Shown piece after piece: positions 1 to 8,831 of a stretch of 44,937 bases of DNA (its first letter is position 1; each line of letters starts with the position of its first letter). The stretch comes from an uncultured bacterium. GTDB taxonomy: Bacteria > Cyanobacteriota > Vampirovibrionia > Gastranaerophilales > Gastranaerophilaceae. The translations under genes and the position numbers were made by a program. The stretch covers positions 1 to 44,937 of the forward strand of contig CADAKY010000011.1 in NCBI GenBank assembly GCA_902788575.1, written 5' to 3'. Under the pieces are notes generated by a model, which did no database searches, was not told where the DNA came from, and worked only from the letters and a program-made list of their open reading frames with translations.

Positions 1-37
1 TTTCTTTTTCTCTGCCTCGCAAACAGAGAAAAAGAAA
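1..37. repeat. 14-bp perfect inverted repeat (hairpin)
   Basis: Arms TTTCTTTTTCTCTG (1-14) and CAGAGAAAAAGAAA (24-37) are perfectly complementary around a 9-base loop. The structure may extend beyond the left edge of the window. Neither strand has a T-run typical of a simple rho-independent terminator right after the stem, so its role is unknown. Confidence 0.7.
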
Positions 38-312
38 AGTACAGCATGATTAGACAAAATAGGAAAATAATAACTTGCAAGTAAGCAAAAAACAGAAAAC
101 ACTAATTTCAAGCCACGCTTGAGCTTTATTCAACAAAAGAGATATTTTGTTGTATTCTGCTGACCTGTTACCATTAAAATCAATTATTAAGTTTTGTAAC
201 AAAAAATATGCATCTTGAAATTAGATAAATTTTAAATACTTTATATATATGTAAGATGTAACAAAAGACTTATTTAATCCCAAATCCCTTCCTAATTTAA
301 TTTCCCCGCTTC
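1..312. other. Non-coding leader region at window edge
   Basis: No convincing coding frame is present. The stretch holds a perfect hairpin at the very edge (1-37), a second perfect 8-bp inverted repeat (131-138 with 145-152, loop GAGATA), a short one around 110-124, and an AT-rich tract before a strong plus-strand terminator at 309-336. The terminator implies that something is transcribed rightward through here, either an RNA starting inside this interval or a gene lying left of the window. I cannot identify a known RNA family. Confidence 0.5.
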
Positions 313-336
313 TCAATCCTTTGAGAAGTTTTTTTT
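309..336 (+). terminator. Intrinsic terminator, plus strand
   Basis: Stem CTTCTCAA (309-316) pairs with TTGAGAAG (321-328) around the loop TCCT and is followed by eight T (329-336). It faces rightward and overlaps the 3' end of the convergent radical SAM gene, whose stop codon lies at 313-315. The other strand has no T-run, so it ends a rightward transcript rather than the radical SAM mRNA. Confidence 0.8.
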
Positions 337-1785
337 ATGTAAGAGACGATTGAGTTCATTTTTTAAAAGTTCTTTACGGGGTTCTATAGAAATTGCATCC
401 CACGGCAAAGGTTCATTTATGTTGTATCCGTCAATGGATTTAGAAATGTTTATATTCAATTCTTTTACCCCTTTTTTATATGAGCTTATATTTCCTCCGT
501 TTTGGTATACATATACAAGCAGAGGTGCAATTTCGTCTCCCGAACGTGATAATACAGTCTGCCAGTAGTCCCACTTCGCGCTTGAGAATTTTGATTTGAT
601 TCCGAGTTTGGCAAGTTCTTTTTCTAAGTATTTCTGTTTCTTTTCCAGAGTTTTAGTATCTTCTCTTTTTGCCCATTGCAAAGGAGTGTGCGGCTTTGGA
701 ACAAATGTTGAAAACGAAAATTCAAGATTGAACCCTTTATTCTGAGATTTTAATTTTTCGGCAAGTTGTATAAATTCATCAATATCTTCTTGTTCTTCAT
801 TTGGGATACCTATCATTGAATAAATTTTTAACCCTTTTAAACCGTTTTCACGTGCAATTTTTACGGCATTAAGAATTTGTTCTTCTTTAAGATTTTTGTT
901 TATAAACCTTCTAAGTTTTTCGCTTGCTGCTTCAATTGCAATCGTAGAATGTTTTTGTCCTCCAAGAACAAGAGTTTGAACCATATTTCTTGTTACAGAA
1001 TCGGTTCTGAGAGATGAAATTCCGAGTTCTATATTTGTACCTGATTCTATTTTTTCTTTAATGTAGTTCATTATTTTTTCGAAATCAGGATGTGCACTGA
1101 TTTGCGCTCCGAGTAGTGCTATTTTGTTTGTTTTTGTTAGCCCAAGCTCTATTGCTTCAATTATTTGATTATAGTCACAGCTTCTAAACGGCAAATTTAT
1201 ATATGATGCTGTACAGAATGCACATCTGTTCATACATCCGCGTGCAGCTTCGATTATAAATGTGTTTTTAAAATAGCTTTTATCACTTACTAGCGGAGAG
1301 TATATAACATTATTTAATCTTTCGGTTTTTTTAACCGCATTATTACCTTTAGAATAAACCCCCTCCAGTTTTTTAATTTTTTCTAATGCTGATTTTTTAT
1401 CAGGATTTGACTTTAAAATATTAATTACGTTTTCAATAAGTTCTTCGCCGTCACCGATTAGCATAAAATCAAAAAAATCCTCGTATGGTCTCGGGTTTGT
1501 TGTAATTACAGGTCCGCCTGCAAAAACCAGCGGCATATCTTTAGTTCTTTCTTTTACACAGAACGGAATTTTTAGTTTTTCAAGAATTTCAAAAACACCC
1601 ATAAAATCAAAGTCAAAAGACATTGAAAAAGAGAGTGCATTCATTTGAGAACAATTAATGTTATCAGTTGAAATCCGTTCAACATTTATTCCGTCAAACT
1701 CTTTTGCTTTTTGGTAAAGATACATGTATCCCAGCGACGAGAGCGCAAATTCTTCTATTGCAGGATATGCCATCACCAGATTCAT
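313..1785 (-). CDS. B12-binding-domain radical SAM protein
   Basis: 490 aa. Residues 1-130 look like a cobalamin-binding-type Rossmann domain, with AGGPVITTNP near 89-98 and the GDGEE motif near 111-115 that is typical of B12-dependent radical SAM proteins. The radical SAM core follows, with its cluster motif C184-x3-C188-x2-C191 in the context RGCMNRCAFC. The C-terminal part has FVPKPHTPLQW, a segment seen in YgiQ/TIGR03960-like proteins. The exact substrate cannot be read from sequence; members of this class modify RNA, lipids or cofactors, or remain uncharacterised. The gene lies 8 bp downstream of the permease gene and is probably co-transcribed with it. The start at 1785 gives a complete N-terminal domain. 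Confidence 0.85.
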   Translation of the reverse strand: MNLVMAYPAIEEFALSSLGYMYLYQKAKEFDGINVERISTDNINCSQMNALSFSMSFDFDFMGVFEILEKLKIPFCVKERTKDMPLVFAGGPVITTNPRPYEDFFDFMLIGDGEELIENVINILKSNPDKKSALEKIKKLEGVYSKGNNAVKKTERLNNVIYSPLVSDKSYFKNTFIIEAARGCMNRCAFCTASYINLPFRSCDYNQIIEAIELGLTKTNKIALLGAQISAHPDFEKIMNYIKEKIESGTNIELGISSLRTDSVTRNMVQTLVLGGQKHSTIAIEAASEKLRRFINKNLKEEQILNAVKIARENGLKGLKIYSMIGIPNEEQEDIDEFIQLAEKLKSQNKGFNLEFSFSTFVPKPHTPLQWAKREDTKTLEKKQKYLEKELAKLGIKSKFSSAKWDYWQTVLSRSGDEIAPLLVYVYQNGGNISSYKKGVKELNINISKSIDGYNINEPLPWDAISIEPRKELLKNELNRLLHKKNFSKD

Positions 1786-1793
1786 AATTTACC

Positions 1794-2819
1794 TCAACTG
1801 TTAATATTCTTGATATAAAGTTCTTCTATCAGAACGCAAACCGTTGCAGCTATAGCCGGTGCAAAAATTACACCTATAATTCCGAGAAATTGTGCTGTAA
1901 CAAGCAGGAAAAAATAAATAATGAGCGGATGTAAATCCATAAATTTACTGAATATGTAGGGTCTGACGAGATTATTTTCCACCCATTGTGTGAATCCAAA
2001 CAGCAGAATTACGATTCCGATTTTTATCCATCCGAGTTTAAAGAGTGTAATTATAATGACAACAATTGCAGCTGTGGGACCTATAACCGGAACTATATCA
2101 AAAACAGCAGTGATTAAACCTAAAACCAGAGCGTAATCTATGCCCATTATTGCAAGACCGATAAACATTATTATACCGACACTTGTCATTGTCACAATCT
2201 GCGCAACAACATATCCGCCTATTTTTTGAGATATTGAAACAAGTATTTCATCTGCTTTAGCTTTCATGTTTTGCGGAAATAGACTCAAATAAGTTTTTTT
2301 TATCAGTTCTCTGTCTGCAAGCATGTAGTATATTATTAAACATCCTGCCAGTAAATAAATTATTCCCTCAAACAGGTTTTTACTGATATTGATTGACTGA
2401 GTAACTATATTTGATGCAACTTCACCGGCTGATGATGTAAAATCATTGACATTAAGATTTTCGATTAATCCGGAAGGAAGGAATGGAATATTCATAAAGA
2501 ATGTTTTTATTTGAACAAAATGTCTGGGAAAGACATTTATTAGTGATTTTATTTGAAATCCGCCCATAATAATAACAGGAATAATAAATGCTGTAATAGC
2601 TAACAGACAGATTCCAAGCACAAGCGCCGAGGCGATACTTCTTTTCATTTTTTTAGAAAATAGGTCTACCAGCGGATTTAGTGAACACGATATTACATAA
2701 GATGCAAAAAATAAAATAGCAATATCTTTAATTTTTGTGATAAAAATTAAAAACAAAATCGTTATAATAACGAATATTACGTTTTTTGCCGTTATATGGT
2801 GTTTAAAAAAGTCAATCAT
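1794..2819 (-). CDS. AI-2E/PerM family permease
   Basis: 341 aa polytopic membrane protein with about seven or eight hydrophobic segments. The layout matches the AI-2E transporter (PerM/YdiK/TqsA) family: two early membrane helices, a long amphipathic middle region (about 80-150), then a helical bundle containing VFDIVPVIGPT, a family-typical conserved segment, and a C-terminal stretch with LHPLIIYF and GVIFAPA. Family members are proposed exporters of small molecules or Na+(Li+)/H+ antiporters; the name AI-2E does not prove autoinducer transport. The Shine-Dalgarno AAGGAAG precedes the ATG. A good sigma70-type promoter lies upstream at 2849-2877. Confidence 0.88.
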   Translation of the reverse strand: MIDFFKHHITAKNVIFVIITILFLIFITKIKDIAILFFASYVISCSLNPLVDLFSKKMKRSIASALVLGICLLAITAFIIPVIIMGGFQIKSLINVFPRHFVQIKTFFMNIPFLPSGLIENLNVNDFTSSAGEVASNIVTQSINISKNLFEGIIYLLAGCLIIYYMLADRELIKKTYLSLFPQNMKAKADEILVSISQKIGGYVVAQIVTMTSVGIIMFIGLAIMGIDYALVLGLITAVFDIVPVIGPTAAIVVIIITLFKLGWIKIGIVILLFGFTQWVENNLVRPYIFSKFMDLHPLIIYFFLLVTAQFLGIIGVIFAPAIAATVCVLIEELYIKNINS

Positions 2820-2848
2820 TATTCTTCCTTTTTATTTTTCATGATTTT

Positions 2849-2877
2849 ATCATAAAATTCCCCGTTAAGATATTCAA
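2849..2877 (-). promoter_or_regulatory. Promoter of the permease/radical SAM unit
   Basis: Read on the minus strand: TTGAAT (2877-2872), 17-bp spacer, TATGAT (2854-2849), about 30 bp before the permease ATG. It overlaps the divergent promoter of the OppF-like gene, so the two units may compete or be co-regulated. Confidence 0.55.
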
Positions 2878-2901
2878 TTCTCTTCAAATGAATGATAGAA
2901 T
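2873..2901 (+). promoter_or_regulatory. Leaderless-type promoter of the OppF-like gene
   Basis: TTCAAT (2873-2878), 17-bp spacer, TAGAAT (2896-2901), with TG one base upstream of the -10 box (extended -10). The -10 box ends six bases before the ATG at 2908, and no Shine-Dalgarno sequence is present, so transcription should begin at or next to the start codon. Confidence 0.5.
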
Positions 2902-2907
2902 AATCTT

Positions 2908-3693
2908 ATGGATAATATATTAGAAATTCAAAATTTGATTGTAGAATATAAAAGTAATAAAAACAATTCTTCGCTATTAGCAGTTAATGACGTAAGTTTA
3001 AATATAAAGCGTGGTGAGATATATGCTCTTGCGGGTGAATCCGGATGCGGGAAATCAACAATGGCAAAAACTATAACAAAACTTGTACAGCCCAAAAGCG
3101 GGAAAATTTTGTATGAAGGGAAAAATATTCTCACTCATACAAAAGAAGAGGCAAAAATGTATCCGTCTCAGGTACAAATGGTTTTTCAAAATCCATATTC
3201 AAGTTTTAATCCAAAGATGAAAATCGGTGATATTTTGAAAGAACCGCTGGATATAAATACTTCTTATTCAAAGAATGCAAAAAAGAGTATTATAAGAGAT
3301 ACTTTGAATGATGTCGGTTTAACTGATAAAGTGTTAGAACTGTATCCTCATGAGTTTTCAGGCGGGCAGAGACAGAGAATTGCAATCGCAAGAGCTTTGA
3401 TATTGAATCCGCAATTTCTGGTTGCAGATGAACCGGTGAGTGCGCTGGATGCCAGTATTCAGGCACAGATTATAAATTTGATGAAAGATTTAAAAAAACA
3501 GAGAGATTTAACAATATTATTCATTTCTCATGATTTAAATGTGGTAAGATACTTGGCTGATAGGGTGGGGGTAATGTATTTTGGTAAATTAATTGAGGAA
3601 AATGATACGATATCAATATTTAATTTTCCCAAAAAAGATTATACAAAAACTCTGCTTGAATCTTCTCCAAAGCTTGTTGTAACAGAACAGTAG
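2908..3693 (+). CDS. OppF/DppF-like ABC transporter ATPase
   Basis: 261 aa ATP-binding subunit of an ABC transporter. Walker A GESGCGKST is at about 43-51, the Q-loop is in VFQNPYSSFNP, the signature is FSGGQRQR, Walker B/D-loop is ADEPVSALD and the H-loop is ISHD. The VFQNPYSSFNP and SALDASIQAQI wording is typical of the peptide/nickel uptake branch (OppF, DppF, NikE). It is shorter than usual OppF (around 320 aa) and ends soon after the catalytic core, lacking most of the C-terminal oligopeptide-specific tail. No permease, binding protein or OppD partner lies nearby, so the transporter must be assembled from genes elsewhere. Likely leaderless. Confidence 0.88.
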   Translation: MDNILEIQNLIVEYKSNKNNSSLLAVNDVSLNIKRGEIYALAGESGCGKSTMAKTITKLVQPKSGKILYEGKNILTHTKEEAKMYPSQVQMVFQNPYSSFNPKMKIGDILKEPLDINTSYSKNAKKSIIRDTLNDVGLTDKVLELYPHEFSGGQRQRIAIARALILNPQFLVADEPVSALDASIQAQIINLMKDLKKQRDLTILFISHDLNVVRYLADRVGVMYFGKLIEENDTISIFNFPKKDYTKTLLESSPKLVVTEQ

Positions 3694-3763
3694 TAAAATA
3701 TTTGCAGAATTACATTTTTTATTAAATGTGTAGTATCTTAGTTTTTATTAAGCAAACTCTTGT

Positions 3764-3928
3764 TTATCCCGCTCTGCGCATTAAATCAGAAAGTTTTACG
3801 TCTTTTGTTTTTATGGAAGGTTCTTCCTTTTTTATAATGACAGGTTCTTTTAACTGACAAAGTCCAACTTTTTGCGGCTCTTTTTCAAAAATGAGAAGTT
3901 TGTGTATAATAGTTTCAAAAATCTTCAT
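3764..3928 (-). CDS. Small 54-aa hypothetical protein
   Basis: An open frame of 54 aa starting MKIFETIIHKLL and ending LSDLMRRAG. The ATG (3928-3926) is preceded by a clear Shine-Dalgarno TAGGAGA six bases upstream, better than most genes in this window, which is the main reason to call it. The product is an amphipathic N-terminal helix, a charged Lys/Glu/Pro-rich middle (about 16-42) with one cysteine (C24), and a short basic C-terminus. There is no membrane segment and no recognised family. It is convergent with the OppF-like gene. Confidence 0.6.
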   Translation of the reverse strand: MKIFETIIHKLLIFEKEPQKVGLCQLKEPVIIKKEEPSIKTKDVKLSDLMRRAG

Positions 3929-4053
3929 AATATTCTCCTATATTATTGTATTTGTATTTTAATTTTTTTATATCCTTCATTAAAACTATTTTAAAATTTA
4001 AAAACATTCTGCTCTGTGTTAAGATAATTAGCGATAACAATAAAGGTAACAAT

Positions 4054-4761
4054 TTGAATAACGGTTTTTATAAAGATTTGGATACTAATTTTGAGATGGC
4101 TTATGAATTAAGTCAGAAAAAATATTCTCATTCAGAATTGGTTTTAATGCTTCAAGAAGGCAATATTCCTCAAAAACAGATTGCTGCATTAGAGTTTGAT
4201 TCCGTTAATACAGTGGATGACGCAAAAGTTCTTTTAAATAATTTAACAGGATGTGACGGTAAAATTAGAGAGGCTGTTGCACTTTCTATAAACAGATTGC
4301 TGCAGGGAAATTCTGATGTTTGTAAAATATTTGCAGAAATTTCGGCGGATACTTTTGCGGATGCAACAATTGATATAAACGCAAACATATGCAGACTTGT
4401 TGTTGATAGTGCTATTTTAATGAAAAATTATAATATTTTTTCTTATAATTATGCTGAAAAGATTCTCCGATTTACCAATGAGGCTTTAGGAGAAATTGAT
4501 AAATTTATATTCAGAGATAAAAAATATGTAATAAATAAGCAGGTTTTTAAATTATACTGGTGTTTGGAAGCTTTAAAATATTTTTGGGAATTTTTAGATG
4601 AAAATGATATTTTAGATGTATTAAAAAAATCAGCTATCCAAAAAGAATATACAATAAGGGAAAAAACTGCTCAGATAGCGGTTATTTCTGATAAGTTTTC
4701 TCAAATTTTAAAACTTTTGGAGTCTGATGAAAATTACTATGTTCGAAAGGTATTAAACTGA
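4054..4761 (+). CDS. HEAT-repeat-like hypothetical protein
   Basis: I choose the TTG at 4054, preceded by AAAGG seven bases upstream, giving 235 aa. An in-frame ATG at 3946 would add 36 hydrophobic, AT-rich residues with no ribosome-binding site and is less likely. The product is nearly all alpha-helical; residues around 35-85 (QIAALEFDSV, then a paired helix with IREAVALSINRLL) have the alternating helix pattern of HEAT/armadillo repeats, and the C-terminus (IREKTAQIAVI, YYVRKVLN) reads like another repeat. Such proteins are scaffolds for protein contacts; no enzymatic motif is visible. It converges on the patatin gene with an 11-bp gap. Confidence 0.7.
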   Translation: MNNGFYKDLDTNFEMAYELSQKKYSHSELVLMLQEGNIPQKQIAALEFDSVNTVDDAKVLLNNLTGCDGKIREAVALSINRLLQGNSDVCKIFAEISADTFADATIDINANICRLVVDSAILMKNYNIFSYNYAEKILRFTNEALGEIDKFIFRDKKYVINKQVFKLYWCLEALKYFWEFLDENDILDVLKKSAIQKEYTIREKTAQIAVISDKFSQILKLLESDENYYVRKVLN

Positions 4762-4772
4762 GTTATTTTTGT

Positions 4773-5987
4773 TTATACAGATTCATTCTGTTCTTGTTTA
4801 GCATTAAAATCGGTGACAGATTGAATGTAGAGCTGTAATTCCGCAACCCTTTGCTCAATGGCTTCTGTTACAGTATGAAGTTGTTTTTCCAGGTCTTTTT
4901 GATGCTTGAATACTGTATGGAAAAATAAAATTTTAGAAGTGTGATTTACAATTTCTTCCTTGAAATCGTGAACAAGAGCGTATATGTTAGGATCTATTAT
5001 CTCTTTATTTTCGCAGAGGAGCGTGAAAATATCACCCAGCCAGAATTGAACATCTTCAACGTTGTTGGCATTTAGTCCTTTTCTCATTTTTTTTAAGAAT
5101 TTAACAAGTTTTGAATAAACCGTACTCAGCCGTTTTTTCTTTTCAGGTAAAAATTCTTTAAAATATTTCATTGTTTGTTCATAACCAAGATTAATTACTT
5201 TTCTTCTTGCATCTTTATTAAGATTAAAATCTGCAAAGAAAATATCACCGGTATTAATGCTAATGCAGTCATACCTATCGTTGCTGCCATAAATTTCTGT
5301 TATAAATTCTGAAGCCACATCAGTTACGCAGCTGTAAATTGTATTTATGTATGAAATAGGATTGCTTTCGTTTTTGTTATAATCCCCTTCAAGCCTGAAT
5401 TCAAGGATTCTGCTTTCTGAGTTGTTAATATTGTCGGAAAGTCTCCACATAGGAGATGCTTTTTGCAAATCTCCGTCTACCAGATAAGAACCGTTGTATT
5501 CAAACGGAGCCATGAGTCCCGGCATACTTGAAGAAATTTTTATTGCTCTTGCAACTTCAAAATCAGGTGTTTTAAACGTCGAAAATTCGTGCGAACAAAA
5601 TTTTGTAAGGTCTGTAGTTATTATTACAAGCGGTTTCTCAATGTTGTTAAACGTTACGCTTTTCCCGCTTCCTGTTGTGATTTTGTTTTTCAGAAGCTCA
5701 TTCAGCCAGTCAAGGAATATTTCTCCTTTGCTTAGGGCTATTGGTTTGCCTATTCCCAAATGAATATCTTTGAATAAATCGAAGTTTACTTTCATAAACA
5801 AGTTTTCAATTTCATAAGACTTGTATCCGCATGCAACAAGGGCGGCTATAATTGAGCCGACGGAAGAGCCTCCTATTATGTCATATTCTATGCCTAATTC
5901 TTCTAAAGCTCTTATAGTACCTACGTAAGCGAGTCCTCTAATTGCTCCTCCGCCGAATAAACATGTATACTTTAATGGATTTGTCAC
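4773..5987 (-). CDS. Patatin-like phospholipase
   Basis: 404 aa. The N-terminal patatin domain (about 6-200) carries the oxyanion-hole glycine loop GGGAIRG (12-18), the nucleophile elbow G40-S-S42-V-G44 with catalytic Ser42, and the catalytic aspartate D171 in VDGD (usually DGG/DGA in the family). These form the Ser-Asp dyad of bacterial patatins, which act as lipid acyl hydrolases. The C-terminal half (about 245-404) is helical and Lys/Glu-rich, ending in a probable coiled coil. There is no signal peptide or membrane segment, so it is likely cytosolic or peripheral. It lies 12 bp downstream of the GT-C-like membrane protein gene and is probably co-transcribed with it. Confidence 0.88.
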   Translation of the reverse strand: MTNPLKYTCLFGGGAIRGLAYVGTIRALEELGIEYDIIGGSSVGSIIAALVACGYKSYEIENLFMKVNFDLFKDIHLGIGKPIALSKGEIFLDWLNELLKNKITTGSGKSVTFNNIEKPLVIITTDLTKFCSHEFSTFKTPDFEVARAIKISSSMPGLMAPFEYNGSYLVDGDLQKASPMWRLSDNINNSESRILEFRLEGDYNKNESNPISYINTIYSCVTDVASEFITEIYGSNDRYDCISINTGDIFFADFNLNKDARRKVINLGYEQTMKYFKEFLPEKKKRLSTVYSKLVKFLKKMRKGLNANNVEDVQFWLGDIFTLLCENKEIIDPNIYALVHDFKEEIVNHTSKILFFHTVFKHQKDLEKQLHTVTEAIEQRVAELQLYIQSVTDFNAKQEQNESV

Positions 5988-5999
5988 AAAAAATTACCT

Positions 6000-7487
6000 C
6001 TATTTTATTTTTTTACCGAAAGTTGTGGATTTAAACATTGTTCTTCTGTAGTAGTCAATGTGGTAATCCGGTTCAATGTAGGATTTTTTTACTTTTTTCT
6101 TTGGTACAAATATACCACATAATCTTCCGTCAAATATGTGTTCCCAGTTTGGGTCTGTTTTTAAAACTTCATAAACCAAATTTGTTTTATTCGGCATTAA
6201 TATATCAATACCGTAATCGTCCAGCATTGTCCACCAGCCTTTTTCTGCAAATTCATAAAGTCTCAGGCGGTCAAATTCTTTGTCAAAATAAACTTCTTCA
6301 TATCTTCCGTCCATATAAATAAGGTTATCCGGATATAATTTATATGATACATAACTACCCATTCCGAACGGGACTACGATGTTACCTTTGATGTTGTTTA
6401 GTTTTAGAAATTCAACTTCATAAAGCGGGAAAGTGTTGAAATCAGCCCTCGGAACATTTGGAGAATATAGCGGTATTGAAAAAGCAAGCAGTATAATAAC
6501 GTAGTAACAGCTTTTTTCCACAGGTTTCAGAAATTTTCTGAGCCTTATGAAAATCCTGTAAATATCGTTGTAGCAGAGTGCACACACTGCAATTAAACCC
6601 AGTGAGAGAAGTTTAATGTGCCAGAGAGATTGGACTACTGAAACAAGCAGTATAATTAATTTTGTGTAATCAAGATTTCTTTTTTTGATTGTATTTATAA
6701 TATTCAATGAGAAACCAAAAATTATAAACAGCGCCGGATATATGTAATAGAATACGTATGGAGGTCTGAAGAACGGAAACCATTCATTTATATATTTTCT
6801 GTTCATAGTTGTTGCAGAGAATAAAAATTTTAAATATTTAATGCCGTATGGGTTTATTATTAGTAACGGACAGGAAATTGCCAGAATTACTAAGTATTTT
6901 TTCCATGGCTTTCCGTTTAATAATTCTCCCAAAAGATACATAAAAATTAATCCTAAACCTGCAACAACACCGCCATGTAAGTTATTCCAGATGATAACAA
7001 CAGGAGGAATCAGCCAAAGCAGTTTAGTCCCTTGTTTGCGTTCTTTTTCCAGAATGTATATAAATAAACTGAAAAATAAAAATGAAAACAAGTGGCATCT
7101 TATCAGTGAATAGTTTAACCTTGTATAAAGAAGAATGAATGTAATTGTGAACAAGATTGAGACCGGATATGCATGTTTTTGCAGTCTTTGTGTTTTTACG
7201 ACAAAAAATGTTGTTAGAAAAACCATAATCGAATGGAATAATAATATTCCGATTGGTCCAATCAACTTTAAAATTGCATAAAAAACAACACTTGAACCCC
7301 ATTCATGGTCATACCAAGGGTGAGTCGGAGTGAATGATAAAAAGTCTTTAAACGGTAGTATTCCATCTTCGATAAATCTTTCACCGACGATAAGTCTTGC
7401 GAAAAAATCATAATCGTAGTTTACGCAAAGACAGGATAAAAATACACATAAAACTGCAATAAAAAACCAAAAGAATCTTTTGTTCAT
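6000..7487 (-). CDS. Polytopic GT-C-like membrane protein
   Basis: 495 aa with about ten hydrophobic segments through residue ~350 and a soluble C-terminal part. The first periplasmic loop after helix 1 contains DYDFFARLIVGERF, then ILPFKDFLSFTP and WYDHEWG. This acidic-residue pattern (D-x-D, then P-x2-D-x-FS and W-x-x-HEW) recurs in uncharacterised GT-C-fold glycosyltransferase-like membrane proteins that use polyprenyl-phosphate sugars. The C-terminal domain has PFGMGSYVSYKLYP and YMDGRYEEVY, also typical of this group. Role in envelope glycosylation is inferred. The Shine-Dalgarno AAGGGAAGAG precedes the ATG. Confidence 0.65.
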   Translation of the reverse strand: MNKRFFWFFIAVLCVFLSCLCVNYDYDFFARLIVGERFIEDGILPFKDFLSFTPTHPWYDHEWGSSVVFYAILKLIGPIGILLFHSIMVFLTTFFVVKTQRLQKHAYPVSILFTITFILLYTRLNYSLIRCHLFSFLFFSLFIYILEKERKQGTKLLWLIPPVVIIWNNLHGGVVAGLGLIFMYLLGELLNGKPWKKYLVILAISCPLLIINPYGIKYLKFLFSATTMNRKYINEWFPFFRPPYVFYYIYPALFIIFGFSLNIINTIKKRNLDYTKLIILLVSVVQSLWHIKLLSLGLIAVCALCYNDIYRIFIRLRKFLKPVEKSCYYVIILLAFSIPLYSPNVPRADFNTFPLYEVEFLKLNNIKGNIVVPFGMGSYVSYKLYPDNLIYMDGRYEEVYFDKEFDRLRLYEFAEKGWWTMLDDYGIDILMPNKTNLVYEVLKTDPNWEHIFDGRLCGIFVPKKKVKKSYIEPDYHIDYYRRTMFKSTTFGKKIK

Positions 7488-7527
7488 ATACTCTTCCCTT
7501 CAACATATTAATTTTATCACAAAAATA

Positions 7528-7556
7528 TTCCCTAATCTTAATATCCGTGGTAGAAT
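7528..7556 (+). promoter_or_regulatory. Extended -10 promoter of the leuC-type gene
   Basis: TGGTAGAAT at 7548-7556 is an extended -10 element (TG-n-TAGAAT). The -35 region, 17 bp further upstream (TTCCCT), is poor, as expected when TG is present. A strong Shine-Dalgarno, GGGGAGGGG, follows before the ATG at 7579. Confidence 0.45.
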
Positions 7557-7578
7557 TTAATAAGAAGGGGAGGGGATT

Positions 7579-8820
7579 ATGGGATTAACTCTTGCAGAAA
7601 AAATTATTTCTGAACATGCAGGTAAAACAGTGCATGCAGGAGAACTTGTTATATCAAAAGTTGATGTTACGGCAGTTCAGGACGGAACAGGGCCATTAAC
7701 AGTTCAGGAGTTTAAAAAACTGGGTAAAGATAAATTATTCAATCCGGAAAGAACTATACTATTTATTGACCATGCTTCTCCCAGTCCAAGAAAAGAATTA
7801 TCAAATACTCAGATTGTGTTAAGAGAGTTTCATAAGGAATACGGTGCCGTTCTTTCAGATGTAGGAGCGGGCGTTTGCCACCAAAGATTGGTTGAAACAT
7901 TTGTAAATCCCGGAGAAATACTTATAGGCGCGGATTCTCATACTTGTACATCAGGCGCATTAGGTGCATTTGCAACAGGCATGGGCTCAACCGATATAGC
8001 TGTCGGAATGGCGCTCGGCAAAACTTGGTTAAAGGTTCCGGCTACATTTAAGATTGTCGTAAACGGTGAATTTAAAGCAGGTATCTGTTCAAAAGATTTG
8101 ATGCTTTATCTTATCGGAATGATAGGCGCTGATGGTGCTACATATAAGGCTCTTGAATTTGCAGGAAGTACAATCGAAAATATGTCTATGTCTGAAAGAT
8201 TTACGCTTGCAAATATGGCGGTGGAAGCCGGTGCAAAATGCGGATTGTTTATTGCAGACGATAAAACAAAGGCTTTCCTTGAAGAAAGAGGAAGGGGAGA
8301 TAAATTCAGACAAATTCTTCCTGATGAAGATGCTGTTTATGAAAGAGTTATTGAAATTAATGCTCAGGATGTTCCGCATACAGTTTCCTGTCCTCACACA
8401 GTAGATAATACAAAACCGGTAGAAGAACTTAAGGATGTTAAAGTAAATCAGGTTTATGTAGGAACTTGTACAAACGGAAGAATAGAAGATTTGAGGATAG
8501 TTGCGGATATTTTGAAGGGTAAAACCGTTAACGAGGATGTAAGAATGCTTATTTGTCCGGCATCAAAAGATGTGTATAAGCAAGCTTTAAAAGAGGGTTT
8601 AATTGATATATTTGTTGACTCTAATGCAGCGGTTCTACCTCCGGGATGCGGGCCATGTGTAGGAGTTCATGCCGGAATATTAGGTGACGGTGAGGTTTGC
8701 CTTGCTACACAGAACAGAAATTTCCAAGGCAGAATGGGTAATACAAAAGGATTTATATACTTAGCATCACCTTATGTTGCAGCGTATACTGCACTAAGAG
8801 GATATATTTGCGCAGAATAA
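7579..8820 (+). CDS. leuC: 3-isopropylmalate dehydratase large subunit
   Basis: 413 aa aconitase-superfamily protein of the short (HacA/archaeal-type) LeuC class. The [4Fe-4S] ligands are C297 (CTNGR) and C357/C360 (PPGCGPC). Other family marks are GADSHTCTSGALGAFATG (118-134), MAVEAGAK (213-220) and QNRNFQGRMG. LeuC and LeuD isomerise 2- to 3-isopropylmalate in leucine synthesis; close homologues handle homocitrate or methyl-malate substrates, which sequence alone cannot separate. No small subunit (leuD) follows: the next gene is a small membrane protein. The Shine-Dalgarno is strong. Confidence 0.9.
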   Translation: MGLTLAEKIISEHAGKTVHAGELVISKVDVTAVQDGTGPLTVQEFKKLGKDKLFNPERTILFIDHASPSPRKELSNTQIVLREFHKEYGAVLSDVGAGVCHQRLVETFVNPGEILIGADSHTCTSGALGAFATGMGSTDIAVGMALGKTWLKVPATFKIVVNGEFKAGICSKDLMLYLIGMIGADGATYKALEFAGSTIENMSMSERFTLANMAVEAGAKCGLFIADDKTKAFLEERGRGDKFRQILPDEDAVYERVIEINAQDVPHTVSCPHTVDNTKPVEELKDVKVNQVYVGTCTNGRIEDLRIVADILKGKTVNEDVRMLICPASKDVYKQALKEGLIDIFVDSNAAVLPPGCGPCVGVHAGILGDGEVCLATQNRNFQGRMGNTKGFIYLASPYVAAYTALRGYICAE

Positions 8821-8831
8821 AAGGAGTGTTT

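Noticed and set aside
3946..4053. N-terminal extension of the HEAT-like protein
   Set aside because: No ribosome-binding site, AT-rich and unlike the rest of the protein; the TTG at 4054 has a better context.
8808..8831. Earlier start for the small membrane protein
   Set aside because: It lies inside leuC without a ribosome-binding site, while AAGGAG fits the ATG at 8832.
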